Assembly (NCBI GenBank): GCA_964631125.1
Contig: CAZVYN010000003.1
Span: 1 to 64,000 of the forward strand
DNA length: 64,000 nt
Direction: 5' to 3'
From: CAZVYN01 sp964631125
GTDB lineage: Bacteria; Eisenbacteria; RBG-16-71-46; CAIMUX01
Shown here: piece by piece, positions 45,971 through 54,329 of the stretch
Numbering within the stretch: the first letter of the stretch is position 1
How the letters are laid out: the number at the start of each line of letters is the position of its first letter
Notes under the pieces: generated by a model
Database searches by the model: none
Told to the model about the DNA's origin: nothing
Seen by the model: only the letters and a program-made list of their open reading frames with translations
Made by a program: the position numbers and the translations under genes

Positions 45971-48245
45971 ATGATGACCGAGACCCACGCCGGTATGTCC
46001 CGGCGATCCGTACGCGCAGCACGCACCGGGCAGAACTGCTGCCACGCGTCCCGCCTGCTTGGCGGTAGCCTACAAGTCCTTTCCTCCCTCAGCCTTCTTT
46101 TTTCTCTCTTTCTCTCTTTCTCTCTTTCTCTCTGTGCAGCTTCCACGACGCGGTCGCGACCGAGCCCGTGACCCTCTCGATTCGCTTTTTGCCCGAAGCG
46201 ATCTCCTTCGGTGAGATCGACGGCGGCATTGGCGATGCCTTCGTCGCGGAACTGAGCGACGCGATCATCCCGAACGAACTCCTCGAGCAAGCGCTCGAAG
46301 CCGCTGGAGTAACCGAGTTCCGCCCCGTCGCCCCTCACTTCCGCCACCTACCCGAAACCACGTACGACCACCTCGGGAACGTCGTAGAACTGGTCGATCA
46401 AACCGACGACTACCATGTCGTCGTCATCTCCGAGACCGACCCCGAGGAGATCGTCGAGACCTTCCGTGCCACTCCAGGCATCGGTTGGGTCGCCGTCACT
46501 CCTGCCTCGTCGTTCTACTTCACCCCCGACGACGATTACTACCCAGACCAGTGGTACCTGCATAACTACACTTCGTCGTATCCAATCGACGGGGCTTGCG
46601 GCGACAACACCGGATGCGTGACAGACTACGATATCAACGCTCCCGAAGCGTGGGATCTCATCGACGCTCCAGGAACGAAGATCGGGCTCCTCGACACGGG
46701 CGTGCGGGACTCGCACGAGGATCTAGATGGCAGTGTAGACATCACGCTCTCCGACTCTGGCGATCCGTGTGGCCATGGGACCGCACTATCGGGAGTGATG
46801 GTTGCGGGGGGCGACAATACGACGGGAATTGCGGGCGTAGCTCGTCCCGATGGCGGCACCTCCAGTAACATGCTTGTCGTCCTGGATATAGACACTGGCG
46901 GTTTTGCCCCGAATGCAACCGCGGCCGCAACCGCGCTTTCTACCCTCGCGAATGACCCCGCCTACTATCCCGACGTTCTGGTGGTCAACGAGAGCTGGGG
47001 GAGCTGGCTGCAGAAATGGAATTACGATGTGACGCAGCGGGACACCCACCGCAATGCATACGTCAAGGGGCTGACGCTGGTCGTAGCTGCAGGCAACGCC
47101 GTATCGTGCTTTGGTGCACTCGACAGCTGCCTCTCCTACCCGGCAGCGTTCAACAACTTCGCAATTGCGGCGTCGGGTTATGACTGCGAGGGAGACCCGA
47201 CATTCGTTGCTCGGAGCTACAACGATCTCGCGGCACCTTCCGACATGCTCGTCACGACCGACTCCTCGGCTGACGATGCATATCAAGGAGAGAACTCTAT
47301 CGACGCGAACTGCGGCACGTCATTCTCCGCGCCCATTGTGGCGGCTTCCGCCGCAATGTTGCTTGCCGCCGAGCCGGCTCTAGAGACAGACGACATCGCC
47401 GGTGTACTGAAGAGAACTGCGACGGATAGAGGAGCAGGAGGTCGTGACGACACGTAAGGCTATGGACAGCTCCGCTCGACGAGGCGATCGAGTACGTGTC
47501 AAGTCCGAACGCTGTGCATCACGACACGGAGACGAGCTACTCGGGAACATACTTGGAGAGTCGAGAGCAAGAGTTCCGACGGGTTCCCAGCGTAAATGGA
47601 AACAATGACAATTGGGAAACCTTCTGGGTGAAGGTGTATCAGGTGGACGTAACCGTCACCTGGAGTCTCCCCGGCGGCCACTCTATCGTCGATGCTTGGC
47701 CTCGGAAGCGATTGACCACGGGATTTCCGGACGAGGACAAAATCGACGCCCGCTTCCTTACGGGATACGCCGAGATCGTGCCAAATACGATCGACGACTA
47801 CGGATGCACTCTCCGGACTTACACCTACAAGATCTACGAAGATGACTCCGAGACAACGTGCATTGCATGGTATCCGATCGGTGTTTCTGGAGCGGGCACC
47901 TGCGGGTCGGGCTTCGCTCTTAGCCCGAAATTCGACTACACGTATGTCTCCTCGAGCGCAATGACCCCGCCTCCGACTCCCCGCCTGTCTTCGCTTTCGT
48001 CGACAGCGCTAGGGAACGGCCGAGTCTCAATCCTCGCGTCTGGAGCTACTGACGGCATTCGGAGCCTCGAGGTGCTCGACGTCGCTGGTCGCCTGGTCGC
48101 GCGGCGGCAGGACATTCAGCCAGATCAATGGCCGATCGAAGTCGATCTTGGAGGAGCCGGAGTGTCGGCGTCAGGAATCTACTTCGCTCGAGCGTTGGGT
48201 GAGCACGGCCAAATTGCCGCGACGAAGCTTTTGACGGTTCGCTGA
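45971..48245 (+). pseudogene. Broken or phase-off secreted subtilisin-like (S8) protease gene with FlgD-like tail
   Basis: ATG 45971, behind GAGGAGG, opens a frame with a signal peptide (GGSLQVLSSLSLLFSLF) that runs through a 4 x 8-bp repeat and hits TGA at 46169-46171. The protease frame continues in another phase from about 46102. It has Asp in GLLDTGVRDSH, His in CGHGTALSG and Ser in GTSFSAPIVA, so the triad is intact. It then meets TAA at 47455-47457 where family sequence expects Tyr (DDT-stop-GYGQL). One base is missing near 47474, after which LDEAIEYVSS continues to a FlgD-type tail (VLDVAGRLVARR, SGIYFARAL). Removing one repeat unit restores the first junction, but the two 3' lesions remain. 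It is either a decaying gene or one with assembly errors. Confidence 0.8.
46102..46133 (+). repeat. Tandem 8-bp repeat (4 x TTCTCTCT) inside the protease signal-peptide region
   Basis: Four perfect TTCTCTCT units encode the hydrophobic core of the signal peptide. The unit length is not a multiple of three. With four units the signal-peptide frame (starting 45971) runs into TGA 46169. With three or six units it would join the protease frame, giving LSFSLCSFHDAVATEPV and a good AxA cleavage site. Such tracts in coding sequence are the classical substrate for slipped-strand phase variation. Confidence 0.88.
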
Positions 48246-48256
48246 AAGGTTCGATC

Positions 48257-48285
48257 GGCGAGGGCGCCCCGGTGGCGCCCTCGCC
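48257..48285 (+). terminator. Strong hairpin after the protease pseudogene
   Basis: A perfect 12-bp inverted repeat (GGCGAGGGCGCC and GGCGCCCTCGCC) with a 5-base loop CCGGT lies 11 bases after the stop at 48245. There is no U-tract on the plus strand, so it is a terminator-like or mRNA-end hairpin rather than a textbook intrinsic terminator. The next gene starts 28 bases later with its own GAGGACGAG site. Confidence 0.65.
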
Positions 48286-48313
48286 TGAACAGTCTCACAG
48301 ACGAGGACGAGTT

Positions 48314-49732
48314 ATGTTTGGCGCACGACCTCCGAAATCGGGCTTCCGGAACATGTTCCTCGCGGGTGTTGGTTTGGCTATCGGAGGCCTGACCTACCCT
48401 CGAGTTTCGCATGCCAGCGATCTCGACAGTCTCTCGCTTCCGATAGGGAGCGTCTACATCCGCGCGATGGACATCGGGATCGATGCAATTGTCGCGGCGA
48501 CGGGAGACGCCACCGAGCAGCCGACGGGCTTGTATCGTACTTCTCTGGATCTGGCTGCAGGCTGGGAGCCCCTTGGATTTGAGGACCGATTCATCGCATC
48601 CGTACAGGTTTTCGGCTCGCAGGATGAAGGGGTCGTCGTGGTAGCCGGGAACCCCCCGGAAATCCTGCTGTCCACGGACGGGGGCCAGAGCTGGGACTCG
48701 AAGGCCATCGGCAACTCCCAGTTTTTCTTCTGGCATGTTCGTCTCCATCGCGATAGGCCGGAGGTGTGGTACGCGAGCTACAAGGACAATGCTCTGAACC
48801 GGGCTGGGATGATGACCTCTACTGACTACGGTGAGACCTGGTCCACGTTTACAGTGTGCGTCGGCTGCGCGACGTCTGGATTCCTTGCGACGGAGATTGC
48901 GAATACCGATCCGACGCGCGCCGTGGGGGCGCACTTCTCGGGCTTTTTCGAGTCGTCGCTGTACCGAACGACGGACACGGGCGGCTCGTGGTCCCTCAAT
49001 CAGTCGCACCCGTACAACAGCGTCGCTCCGATCGATCTGACGTATGAGGAGTTTCCGTCTTCGCGAACTGTTCAGGTTGGCTCGCGGTGGTACTTGGTTT
49101 GGGAGAACTGGGTTTTCCAGGGATTCTTCTGGGTGGACAACAACTACGGGGACATCGGCATGGAGACGCCGCGCTGGGACCCGGGGGCGATGTACCTAGC
49201 ATGGTCCACAGCGGGCACGAACCAACCTATGGGCGGGGACTTGCGGGTGCAGCGGACACTAGACCCGACTGTCGATGACCCTTGGGACGAAGTCGTGGGA
49301 CTGGAGGACGGCACGTTTGCTTCACCCAACAACGACACTCACCGCTGGCGGTTCGAAGCCGCACCCGAGGCGCCAGTTTTCATTCTGTCGGCGCCGAACC
49401 ATCCGATGTACCGCATCGATGTCGGTGGGACTGTCGGCGTGGACGATCAGGAGCAGAACCTCAGCCTGATCGACGCGCCTTGGACGGTGCTCGGTTCGCC
49501 AGGCGCCGATCCCATCCTTCGCTTCGAAGCCGGCCCGAGACGAGAAGTCGGGCTGCAGGTTGTCGACGTATCAGGGGCGGAAGTGGCGCGTCGGTTGGTG
49601 ACCCTGGGCGGGGCAGGCTCGCCTCTCCAAGTCCGTGATCTGGTCGGCGGCCGCTCTGGGGTCTACTGGATCCGGGCGGTTGGCGGCGGGCAGCGCTCCG
49701 TGGCGGCGACCAAGGTGCACGTCATTCGGTAG
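48314..49732 (+). CDS. Secreted BNR/Asp-box beta-propeller protein with FlgD-like tail
   Basis: A 472-residue exported protein. The signal peptide spans about residues 1-35 (MFLAGVGLAIGGL, cleavage near SHA). The body has Asp-box repeats of sialidase/sortilin type: STDGGQSWDSK, STDYGETWSTF and TTDTGGSWSL, hence a propeller. The last ~85 residues are a FlgD-type module (LQVVDVSGAEVARRL, SGVYWIRAVGG, ATKVHVIR). Sialidase catalytic residues are not apparent. Codon use is looser and GC lower than in flanking housekeeping genes. It follows the protease remnant on the same strand and shares the same tail type. Confidence 0.83.
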   Translation: MFGARPPKSGFRNMFLAGVGLAIGGLTYPRVSHASDLDSLSLPIGSVYIRAMDIGIDAIVAATGDATEQPTGLYRTSLDLAAGWEPLGFEDRFIASVQVFGSQDEGVVVVAGNPPEILLSTDGGQSWDSKAIGNSQFFFWHVRLHRDRPEVWYASYKDNALNRAGMMTSTDYGETWSTFTVCVGCATSGFLATEIANTDPTRAVGAHFSGFFESSLYRTTDTGGSWSLNQSHPYNSVAPIDLTYEEFPSSRTVQVGSRWYLVWENWVFQGFFWVDNNYGDIGMETPRWDPGAMYLAWSTAGTNQPMGGDLRVQRTLDPTVDDPWDEVVGLEDGTFASPNNDTHRWRFEAAPEAPVFILSAPNHPMYRIDVGGTVGVDDQEQNLSLIDAPWTVLGSPGADPILRFEAGPRREVGLQVVDVSGAEVARRLVTLGGAGSPLQVRDLVGGRSGVYWIRAVGGGQRSVAATKVHVIR

Positions 49733-50003
49733 CACAGCCGACAGCAATCGCGAGCCATGGGACTGGATTTCGCGATCGCTGGCACGATCGACGCTTCTTC
49801 CGCGAGAGTGTCGACGCTCGCGCGACGGTGGTTGGGCGCGCAGCGCGGTCGTTGCGCTCTGGCGTAACGGCGCGCATCGGGTTGCGGCGGGTTCTAGAGC
49901 TTCCACGGGCTCAGCCGATTGGCAATACTGCCCGACCATGACACGGGAGAGACAACGACGCGCGGACTCTAGAGACCGGTCGAGGTCCTCGACGGAGGAG
50001 CCA

Positions 50004-51326
50004 GTGATCCCGCCCCCGATGCTGACGGTTGTCGATCTGTTCGCGGGTGCGGGTGGGATCTCCGAGGGATTTCGTCAGGCTGGATTCTCGATCCTCGCCG
50101 GCTTGGACCATGATCCCGACGCGGCGGCGACGTACGCCGCCAATTTCCCCGAGGCGACAGTCATCCTCGGCGACCTTCGGGCGCCCGCCGTGAGGGAACG
50201 CGTTCTGGCGGCGGCAAGGTCGGCGACGGTGCTAGTCGGCGGACCCCCGTGTCAGGCCTTCTCCCAGATGCGAAACCACACGCGGATGATCAGCGACCCG
50301 CGAAACGTACTGTATCGAGAGTTCGCGCGGGTTCTGGCCGACTCGATGCCGCAGGCGTTTGTGATGGAGAACGTCACCGGGATCGATCAGATGGGAGCCC
50401 GCGAACAGATCGCGGACGACCTCGGCCTCGATGGGGAGTACACCGTCGTCCCGCAGGTTGTCGACGCGGCCGATTTTGGGGTGCCGCAAACACGGCGGCG
50501 GTTGCTGTTCGTAGGATTGCGCAGCACGCTCGGCGCAGCTGTGCCGATCCTTCGCGGCACCGGAGCGATCGAGGCCGTGGCGTTGGTCCGTTCCTCTGGT
50601 CCTGGTGGGCCGAGGTATCAGATCGAGGTGCAGGAGAATCTCTTGAACGCGGGAATCGCCGACGCCCTCGAGGACTCGGAGAACCTGGCGGTGGTGTCCG
50701 TCGCTGACGCGATCTCCGACCTGACCGAACTTCCAGCCGGCAACCGAGCTGATGTCGTCCCTTACGCGCAAGTGGCGGTCGCCAGGTCGGCGTACCAGCG
50801 CCAAATGCGGTCGGGGGCAGGGTACGAACTGACCAACGTGCAAGTCCCACGCATCAACGCGGACACGAGACTTCGGCTGGACGGGATCCCGAATGGTGGA
50901 AACCATCGCGATCTATCGGATGCGCTCCTCGAAGGCTACATCACGGGTCAGAAGTGGGGTCAAGAAAACGGGACGGGTCGACTCTCGCGTCGACACTTCT
51001 ACGCTTATCGCCGACTTCATCCGGCCGTCTGGGCTTGGACGCTGAACACGAAAGGGGATTCGGTTTACCACTACCAATATCCTCGCGCCCTCTCGGTCCG
51101 GGAATTCGCTCGACTCCAGTCCTTCCCGGATCGCTTTCGTTTCACGACCGATACTCGCTCGGGAGCACTCGACGGCCGCCACGAAGGCGGCCCGGCGCAT
51201 TCTCGCTATCGGCAGGTGGGTAACGCGGTCCCACCCCTCTTGGCGCGCGCAGTCGCCACCGCACTCCTGGCGGAGTTCACTGCGCTCCGTCGGCGCGACG
51301 CGACGGCCGCAACCCTGGTCTCGTGA
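50004..51326 (+). CDS. DNA (cytosine-5) methyltransferase of a type II restriction-modification system
   Basis: A 440-residue m5C methyltransferase. Motif I is VVDLFAGAGGISEGF, motif IV GGPPCQAFS with catalytic Cys83, motif VI VMENVTG, motif VIII QTRRRLLFVGL, motif IX RALSVREFARLQSFPD and motif X YRQVGNAVPP. The ~130 residues between VIII and IX are the target-recognition region; the recognised sequence cannot be read. GTG 50004 follows GGAGG at 5 bases and gives a normal short N-terminus; ATG 49938 is an upstream alternative with a poor site. The 270 bases before it hold no other gene. The endonuclease gene overlaps its stop by GTGA. Confidence 0.93.
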   Translation: MIPPPMLTVVDLFAGAGGISEGFRQAGFSILAGLDHDPDAAATYAANFPEATVILGDLRAPAVRERVLAAARSATVLVGGPPCQAFSQMRNHTRMISDPRNVLYREFARVLADSMPQAFVMENVTGIDQMGAREQIADDLGLDGEYTVVPQVVDAADFGVPQTRRRLLFVGLRSTLGAAVPILRGTGAIEAVALVRSSGPGGPRYQIEVQENLLNAGIADALEDSENLAVVSVADAISDLTELPAGNRADVVPYAQVAVARSAYQRQMRSGAGYELTNVQVPRINADTRLRLDGIPNGGNHRDLSDALLEGYITGQKWGQENGTGRLSRRHFYAYRRLHPAVWAWTLNTKGDSVYHYQYPRALSVREFARLQSFPDRFRFTTDTRSGALDGRHEGGPAHSRYRQVGNAVPPLLARAVATALLAEFTALRRRDATAATLVS

Positions 51327-52408
51327 GCGGCTCGTCGGAGCAGCCGGCAGGAAGTAATTCCTCTGACGAGGTGGTGACGACAGCGTTCGGCCAGAAGAAC
51401 CGCCTCCGCCTGATCAACCAGTACTTCGGATCGTCCTGGGGCGCCGCGACCGACGTGGCGTCGGCCTGGTCGCACATCTATCGAATGCTCTTGTGGACTG
51501 ACCAGACAACCGGCCTCGCCCACTGCTACGAGAGCGACAAGAGTCAGCCCGGAAAGCCATGGTACGGTCGTTCACTTGCGTTCCATGCTTGGCTTGCTGA
51601 AGCGTTCGCTGTGACGCCGTCGCAGGTCGCTGAACACATCGACTGGATGTTCCAGCGGGCAGCGACCGAATTGGCGGCTGCGGTCGTGAAGAAGCAGGGG
51701 GCGCTCCAACTCACCGCGATGAAGCAACGTCACCGGTACGAGGGAAGGGCCTTCCCGAGTCCAGGAGACGATCCCGAACTCGTCTCGATCGTGAGACAGG
51801 TGTTGGGCGACCACCTCGACTCAGAGCCGACCAGCGACGAATGGCGACTGCTCGTCCAACGAATTCGCCAGTACCTCACGCTGGACAACAAGCGCAAGAA
51901 TCTCCTGGGAGAGGGGTTCGAGGATGTGCTCGGAGCGACCATCCGACGCTCGTGTCCAGACGCTCGCTTTGTTGTCAGCACGCGCAACGTGCTCCACGAC
52001 ATCCCAGGATTAGGACGCAACCGACGCGGTGAGAAGGTCAACAAGGTCGACCTCTCGATCGTGCGCCCGTCGATGCGGACTCTTGTGACTGCCAAATGGA
52101 GCGTCCGCGCGGATCGCGAGAAACAGTTCGCCTCGGACTTCGGCGCCTACGTCAACGCCGAGTCGGACGGGAAGCCCTTCGAGTATGTGTTCGTGACGAA
52201 CGAGTTCGACCCCGCTCGCCTCATGCGCGCGTGCGAAAAGTTGGCAGTCAACGCCCCGATGTTCACGACTGTCGTCCACATCAGCACCGATGCACTTCGC
52301 GCCACGTATGGCGACGGACGCGAGGAATCGATGCGCAAGGTTATCGACCATGTCGACGCAGGGCGTTTGGTCAGTCTCGACCGTTGGCTGACGACCCTCT
52401 CCTCATGA
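51323..52408 (+). CDS. Probable type II restriction endonuclease
   Basis: A 361-residue protein with no family I can name with certainty. The call rests on its GTGA coupling to an m5C methyltransferase and on a PD-(D/E)xK-like core: VNKVDLSIVRP with Asp243, then TLVTAKWSVRADREKQF with Lys258. The K-W-S-x-R-x-D-R phrase recurs in type II restriction enzymes. The position normally D/E before the Lys is Thr, so an acidic residue from elsewhere, such as GEGFED (about 205), may complete the metal site. Expression after the methylase on the same transcript fits host protection. Confidence 0.8.
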   Translation: MSGSSEQPAGSNSSDEVVTTAFGQKNRLRLINQYFGSSWGAATDVASAWSHIYRMLLWTDQTTGLAHCYESDKSQPGKPWYGRSLAFHAWLAEAFAVTPSQVAEHIDWMFQRAATELAAAVVKKQGALQLTAMKQRHRYEGRAFPSPGDDPELVSIVRQVLGDHLDSEPTSDEWRLLVQRIRQYLTLDNKRKNLLGEGFEDVLGATIRRSCPDARFVVSTRNVLHDIPGLGRNRRGEKVNKVDLSIVRPSMRTLVTAKWSVRADREKQFASDFGAYVNAESDGKPFEYVFVTNEFDPARLMRACEKLAVNAPMFTTVVHISTDALRATYGDGREESMRKVIDHVDAGRLVSLDRWLTTLSS

Positions 52409-52532
52409 CGAGCGGACGGTCAGGTTACCGTTCCCCTCCAGTGCAGGCGGCGCCTCGACCGAGCGGGACCGATTCGTGCGCCGCTACCCTGAGCCGAGGG
52501 AGGACGCACCGATCCCAGCCGCAAATCGAACC

Positions 52533-52560
52533 TTGACCCTCTCCTGGGGCCGCCGATAGA
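52533..52560 (+). promoter_or_regulatory. Possible promoter of rplU-rpmA
   Basis: TTGACC at 52533-52538 and GATAGA at 52555-52560 are 16 bases apart, 48 bases before the rplU start. The -35 box is strong and the -10 box weak. The 200 bases between the endonuclease stop and rplU contain no other gene, and a promoter is needed here because the restriction-modification pair separates rplU from rng. Confidence 0.4.
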
Positions 52561-52608
52561 GTGCCGACTTCGTCATCGAGCCAGACCTGTTCGTATCGGA
52601 GGAAGCGC

Positions 52609-52920
52609 GTGTTCGCGATCGTCGAGTGCAAGGGATTCCAGTATCACGTCAGCCCGAACGAGCTGGTGAAGGTGCCGCTCCTGGCGGAAGAGCCGGGAAG
52701 CGCGTATGTCCTCGACCACGTTTTGCTCGTGGCGGACGGCGCGGCGACCCGAGTCGGCACGCCGACGGTAGCCGGCGCGACGGTCACGGCCTCGATCGTC
52801 CGACATGGACGGGCCGACAAGATCGTCGTGGGCAAGTTCAAGAAGCGGAAAGACTACCGTCGCCGCAAGGGGCATCGGCAGTACTTCACCGAGCTCCGGA
52901 TCGACGCGATCCTGGGTTAG
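52609..52920 (+). CDS. rplU: Ribosomal protein L21
   Basis: A 103-residue large-subunit protein. It begins MFAIVECKGFQYHVSPNELVKVPLL, with the L21 features HVLLVADG, VGTPTVAGATV and KFKKRKDYRRRKGHRQYFTELRI. GTG 52609 lies behind GGAGGAA and gives the standard L21 length; the frame upstream is unrelated. rpmA follows 77 bases later, as in most bacteria. Confidence 0.97.
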   Translation: MFAIVECKGFQYHVSPNELVKVPLLAEEPGSAYVLDHVLLVADGAATRVGTPTVAGATVTASIVRHGRADKIVVGKFKKRKDYRRRKGHRQYFTELRIDAILG

Positions 52921-52997
52921 ACCGGGGGCCCGAGGCGGTTCGGGTTCTGAGTTCTTCCGCACAGACTAATTCCTTCCAGACAGGGAGTGATCGCGAG

Positions 52998-53303
52998 ATG
53001 GCGCACAAAAAAGGGGTCGGCAGCTCACGCAACGGTCGCGATTCGAATTCGCAGCGACTGGGTGTGAAGCGGTACGGCGGTGAGTTGGTCACGGCCGGAT
53101 CGATCCTCGTGCGTCAGCGCGGGACGAAGTTCCATCCGGGGGTCAACGTCGGCATCGGGAGCGACGACACGCTCTTCGCCAAGGTCGACGGCCATGTCCT
53201 CTTCAAGCCGAAGGGGCGCGACAGGAAGCAGATCGTCATCGTTCCGCTCGAGCCGGCTGGCAAAGAGGCAGTGCCGAGCGAGGCAGTGCCGAGCGCCAAC
53301 TAG
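52998..53303 (+). CDS. rpmA: Ribosomal protein L27
   Basis: A 101-residue large-subunit protein whose N-terminus MAHKKGVGSSRNGRDSNSQRLGVKRYGG reaches the peptidyl-transferase centre. ILVRQRGTKFHPG and GSDDTLFAKVDGHVLF are diagnostic. The usual length is ~85; here a C-terminal extension contains a small duplication (EAVPS twice) made by a direct repeat of GAGGCAGTGCCGAGC. There is no cleavable N-terminal extension. Confidence 0.97.
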   Translation: MAHKKGVGSSRNGRDSNSQRLGVKRYGGELVTAGSILVRQRGTKFHPGVNVGIGSDDTLFAKVDGHVLFKPKGRDRKQIVIVPLEPAGKEAVPSEAVPSAN

Positions 53304-53402
53304 CGGGCGAGCGAGGCTTCCGACTCGCCTGGCGCGAGCAGGTTTGCGGCGTCCGTGGAATGCGGGCGCCGCTTCTTTTTGGCAGGAAGGGAGAGACGGC
53401 TC

Positions 53403-54329
53403 ATGCGTCGAAAGGTCTCGGTGGTGGGTGCGGGCAACGTAGGGGCGAGCTGCGCGCTCTACGTCTCGGAGATGGAGATCGCCGACGTCACGTTGATCGA
53501 CGTCGTCGAGGGACTGCCGCAGGGGAAGGCCTTGGATCTCTTCGAAGGCTCTCCCGTCCGCGGATATGACGGCGCCTCGGTCGGCTCGAACGACTATGCG
53601 TCGCTCGCCGGTTCCGATGTCGTCGTGGTGACCGCGGGATTCCCGCGCAAGCCGGGGATGAGCCGCACCGACTTGCTGGCCAAGAACGCGGAGATCATCG
53701 GCGCCGTGGCCGACAGCGTGAAGAAGCACGCCCCGCAGGCGTTCGTCATCGTGGTGACCAATCCGCTCGACGTCATGACTTACTTCATGTGGAAGCGCAC
53801 GGGCTTCCCGAAGGAGCGCGTCCTCGGAATGGCGGGCGTGCTCGATTCGACCCGCTTCCGCTCGTTCATCGCGATGGAGCTCGGGGTCTCGGTTTCGGAC
53901 GTGATGGCGATGGTGTTGGGCGGACACGGCGACGCGATGGTGCCGCTCACGCGTTTCGCGACTGTTTCCGGCATCCCCGTCAGCGAACTGATCCCGGCCG
54001 CGCGCCTCGAAGAGATCGTGACTCGCACGCGCAACGGCGGGGCCGAGATCGTGTCGCTGCTGAAGACCGGGTCGGCCTACTACGCCCCCGCGTCCTCTGC
54101 GGCGCAGATGGTCGAGGCGATCCTCAAGGACAAGAAGCGCGTCGTTCCCTGCGCCGTCCATCTCGACGGACAGTACGGCCTGAAGGATGTGTACCTGGGC
54201 GTGCCGATTCGGCTGGGGGCCGGCGGCGTCGAGAAGATCTTCGAAGTGCCGCTGACCGCCGACGAGAAGAGCGCGCTCTCGAAGTCGGCCAAGGAAGTGG
54301 CGGAGATGATTGCGGAGCTGCCGCACTGA
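53403..54329 (+). CDS. mdh: Malate dehydrogenase
   Basis: A 308-residue NAD-dependent LDH-like malate dehydrogenase of the TCA cycle. The Rossmann loop is VVGAGNVGASCA, and Asp follows strand 2 in VTLIDVVEG, indicating NAD. PRKPGMSRTDLL supplies the substrate arginines, VTNPLDVMTY the Asn, LDSTRFRSF the Asp/Arg pair and GGHGDAMVP the catalytic His. ATG 53403 gives the family start. Its stop TGA overlaps the presumed CTG start of kdsB. Confidence 0.95.
   Translation: MRRKVSVVGAGNVGASCALYVSEMEIADVTLIDVVEGLPQGKALDLFEGSPVRGYDGASVGSNDYASLAGSDVVVVTAGFPRKPGMSRTDLLAKNAEIIGAVADSVKKHAPQAFVIVVTNPLDVMTYFMWKRTGFPKERVLGMAGVLDSTRFRSFIAMELGVSVSDVMAMVLGGHGDAMVPLTRFATVSGIPVSELIPAARLEEIVTRTRNGGAEIVSLLKTGSAYYAPASSAAQMVEAILKDKKRVVPCAVHLDGQYGLKDVYLGVPIRLGAGGVEKIFEVPLTADEKSALSKSAKEVAEMIAELPH

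Noticed and set aside
45614..46045. A 143-codon minus-strand frame in the accessory stretch
   Set aside because: There is no recognisable motif or ribosome site, and it overlaps the GAGGAGG and ATG of the subtilase signal-peptide frame.
47455..47457. Recoding at the in-frame TAA of the protease gene
   Set aside because: TAA is not used for selenocysteine, the expected residue is Tyr, and a frameshift lies about 20 bases downstream, so damage or sequence error is simpler.
52409..52608. A tRNA or ncRNA gene between the endonuclease and rplU
   Set aside because: No cloverleaf-like set of arms or TTCGAATC-type T-loop could be found.
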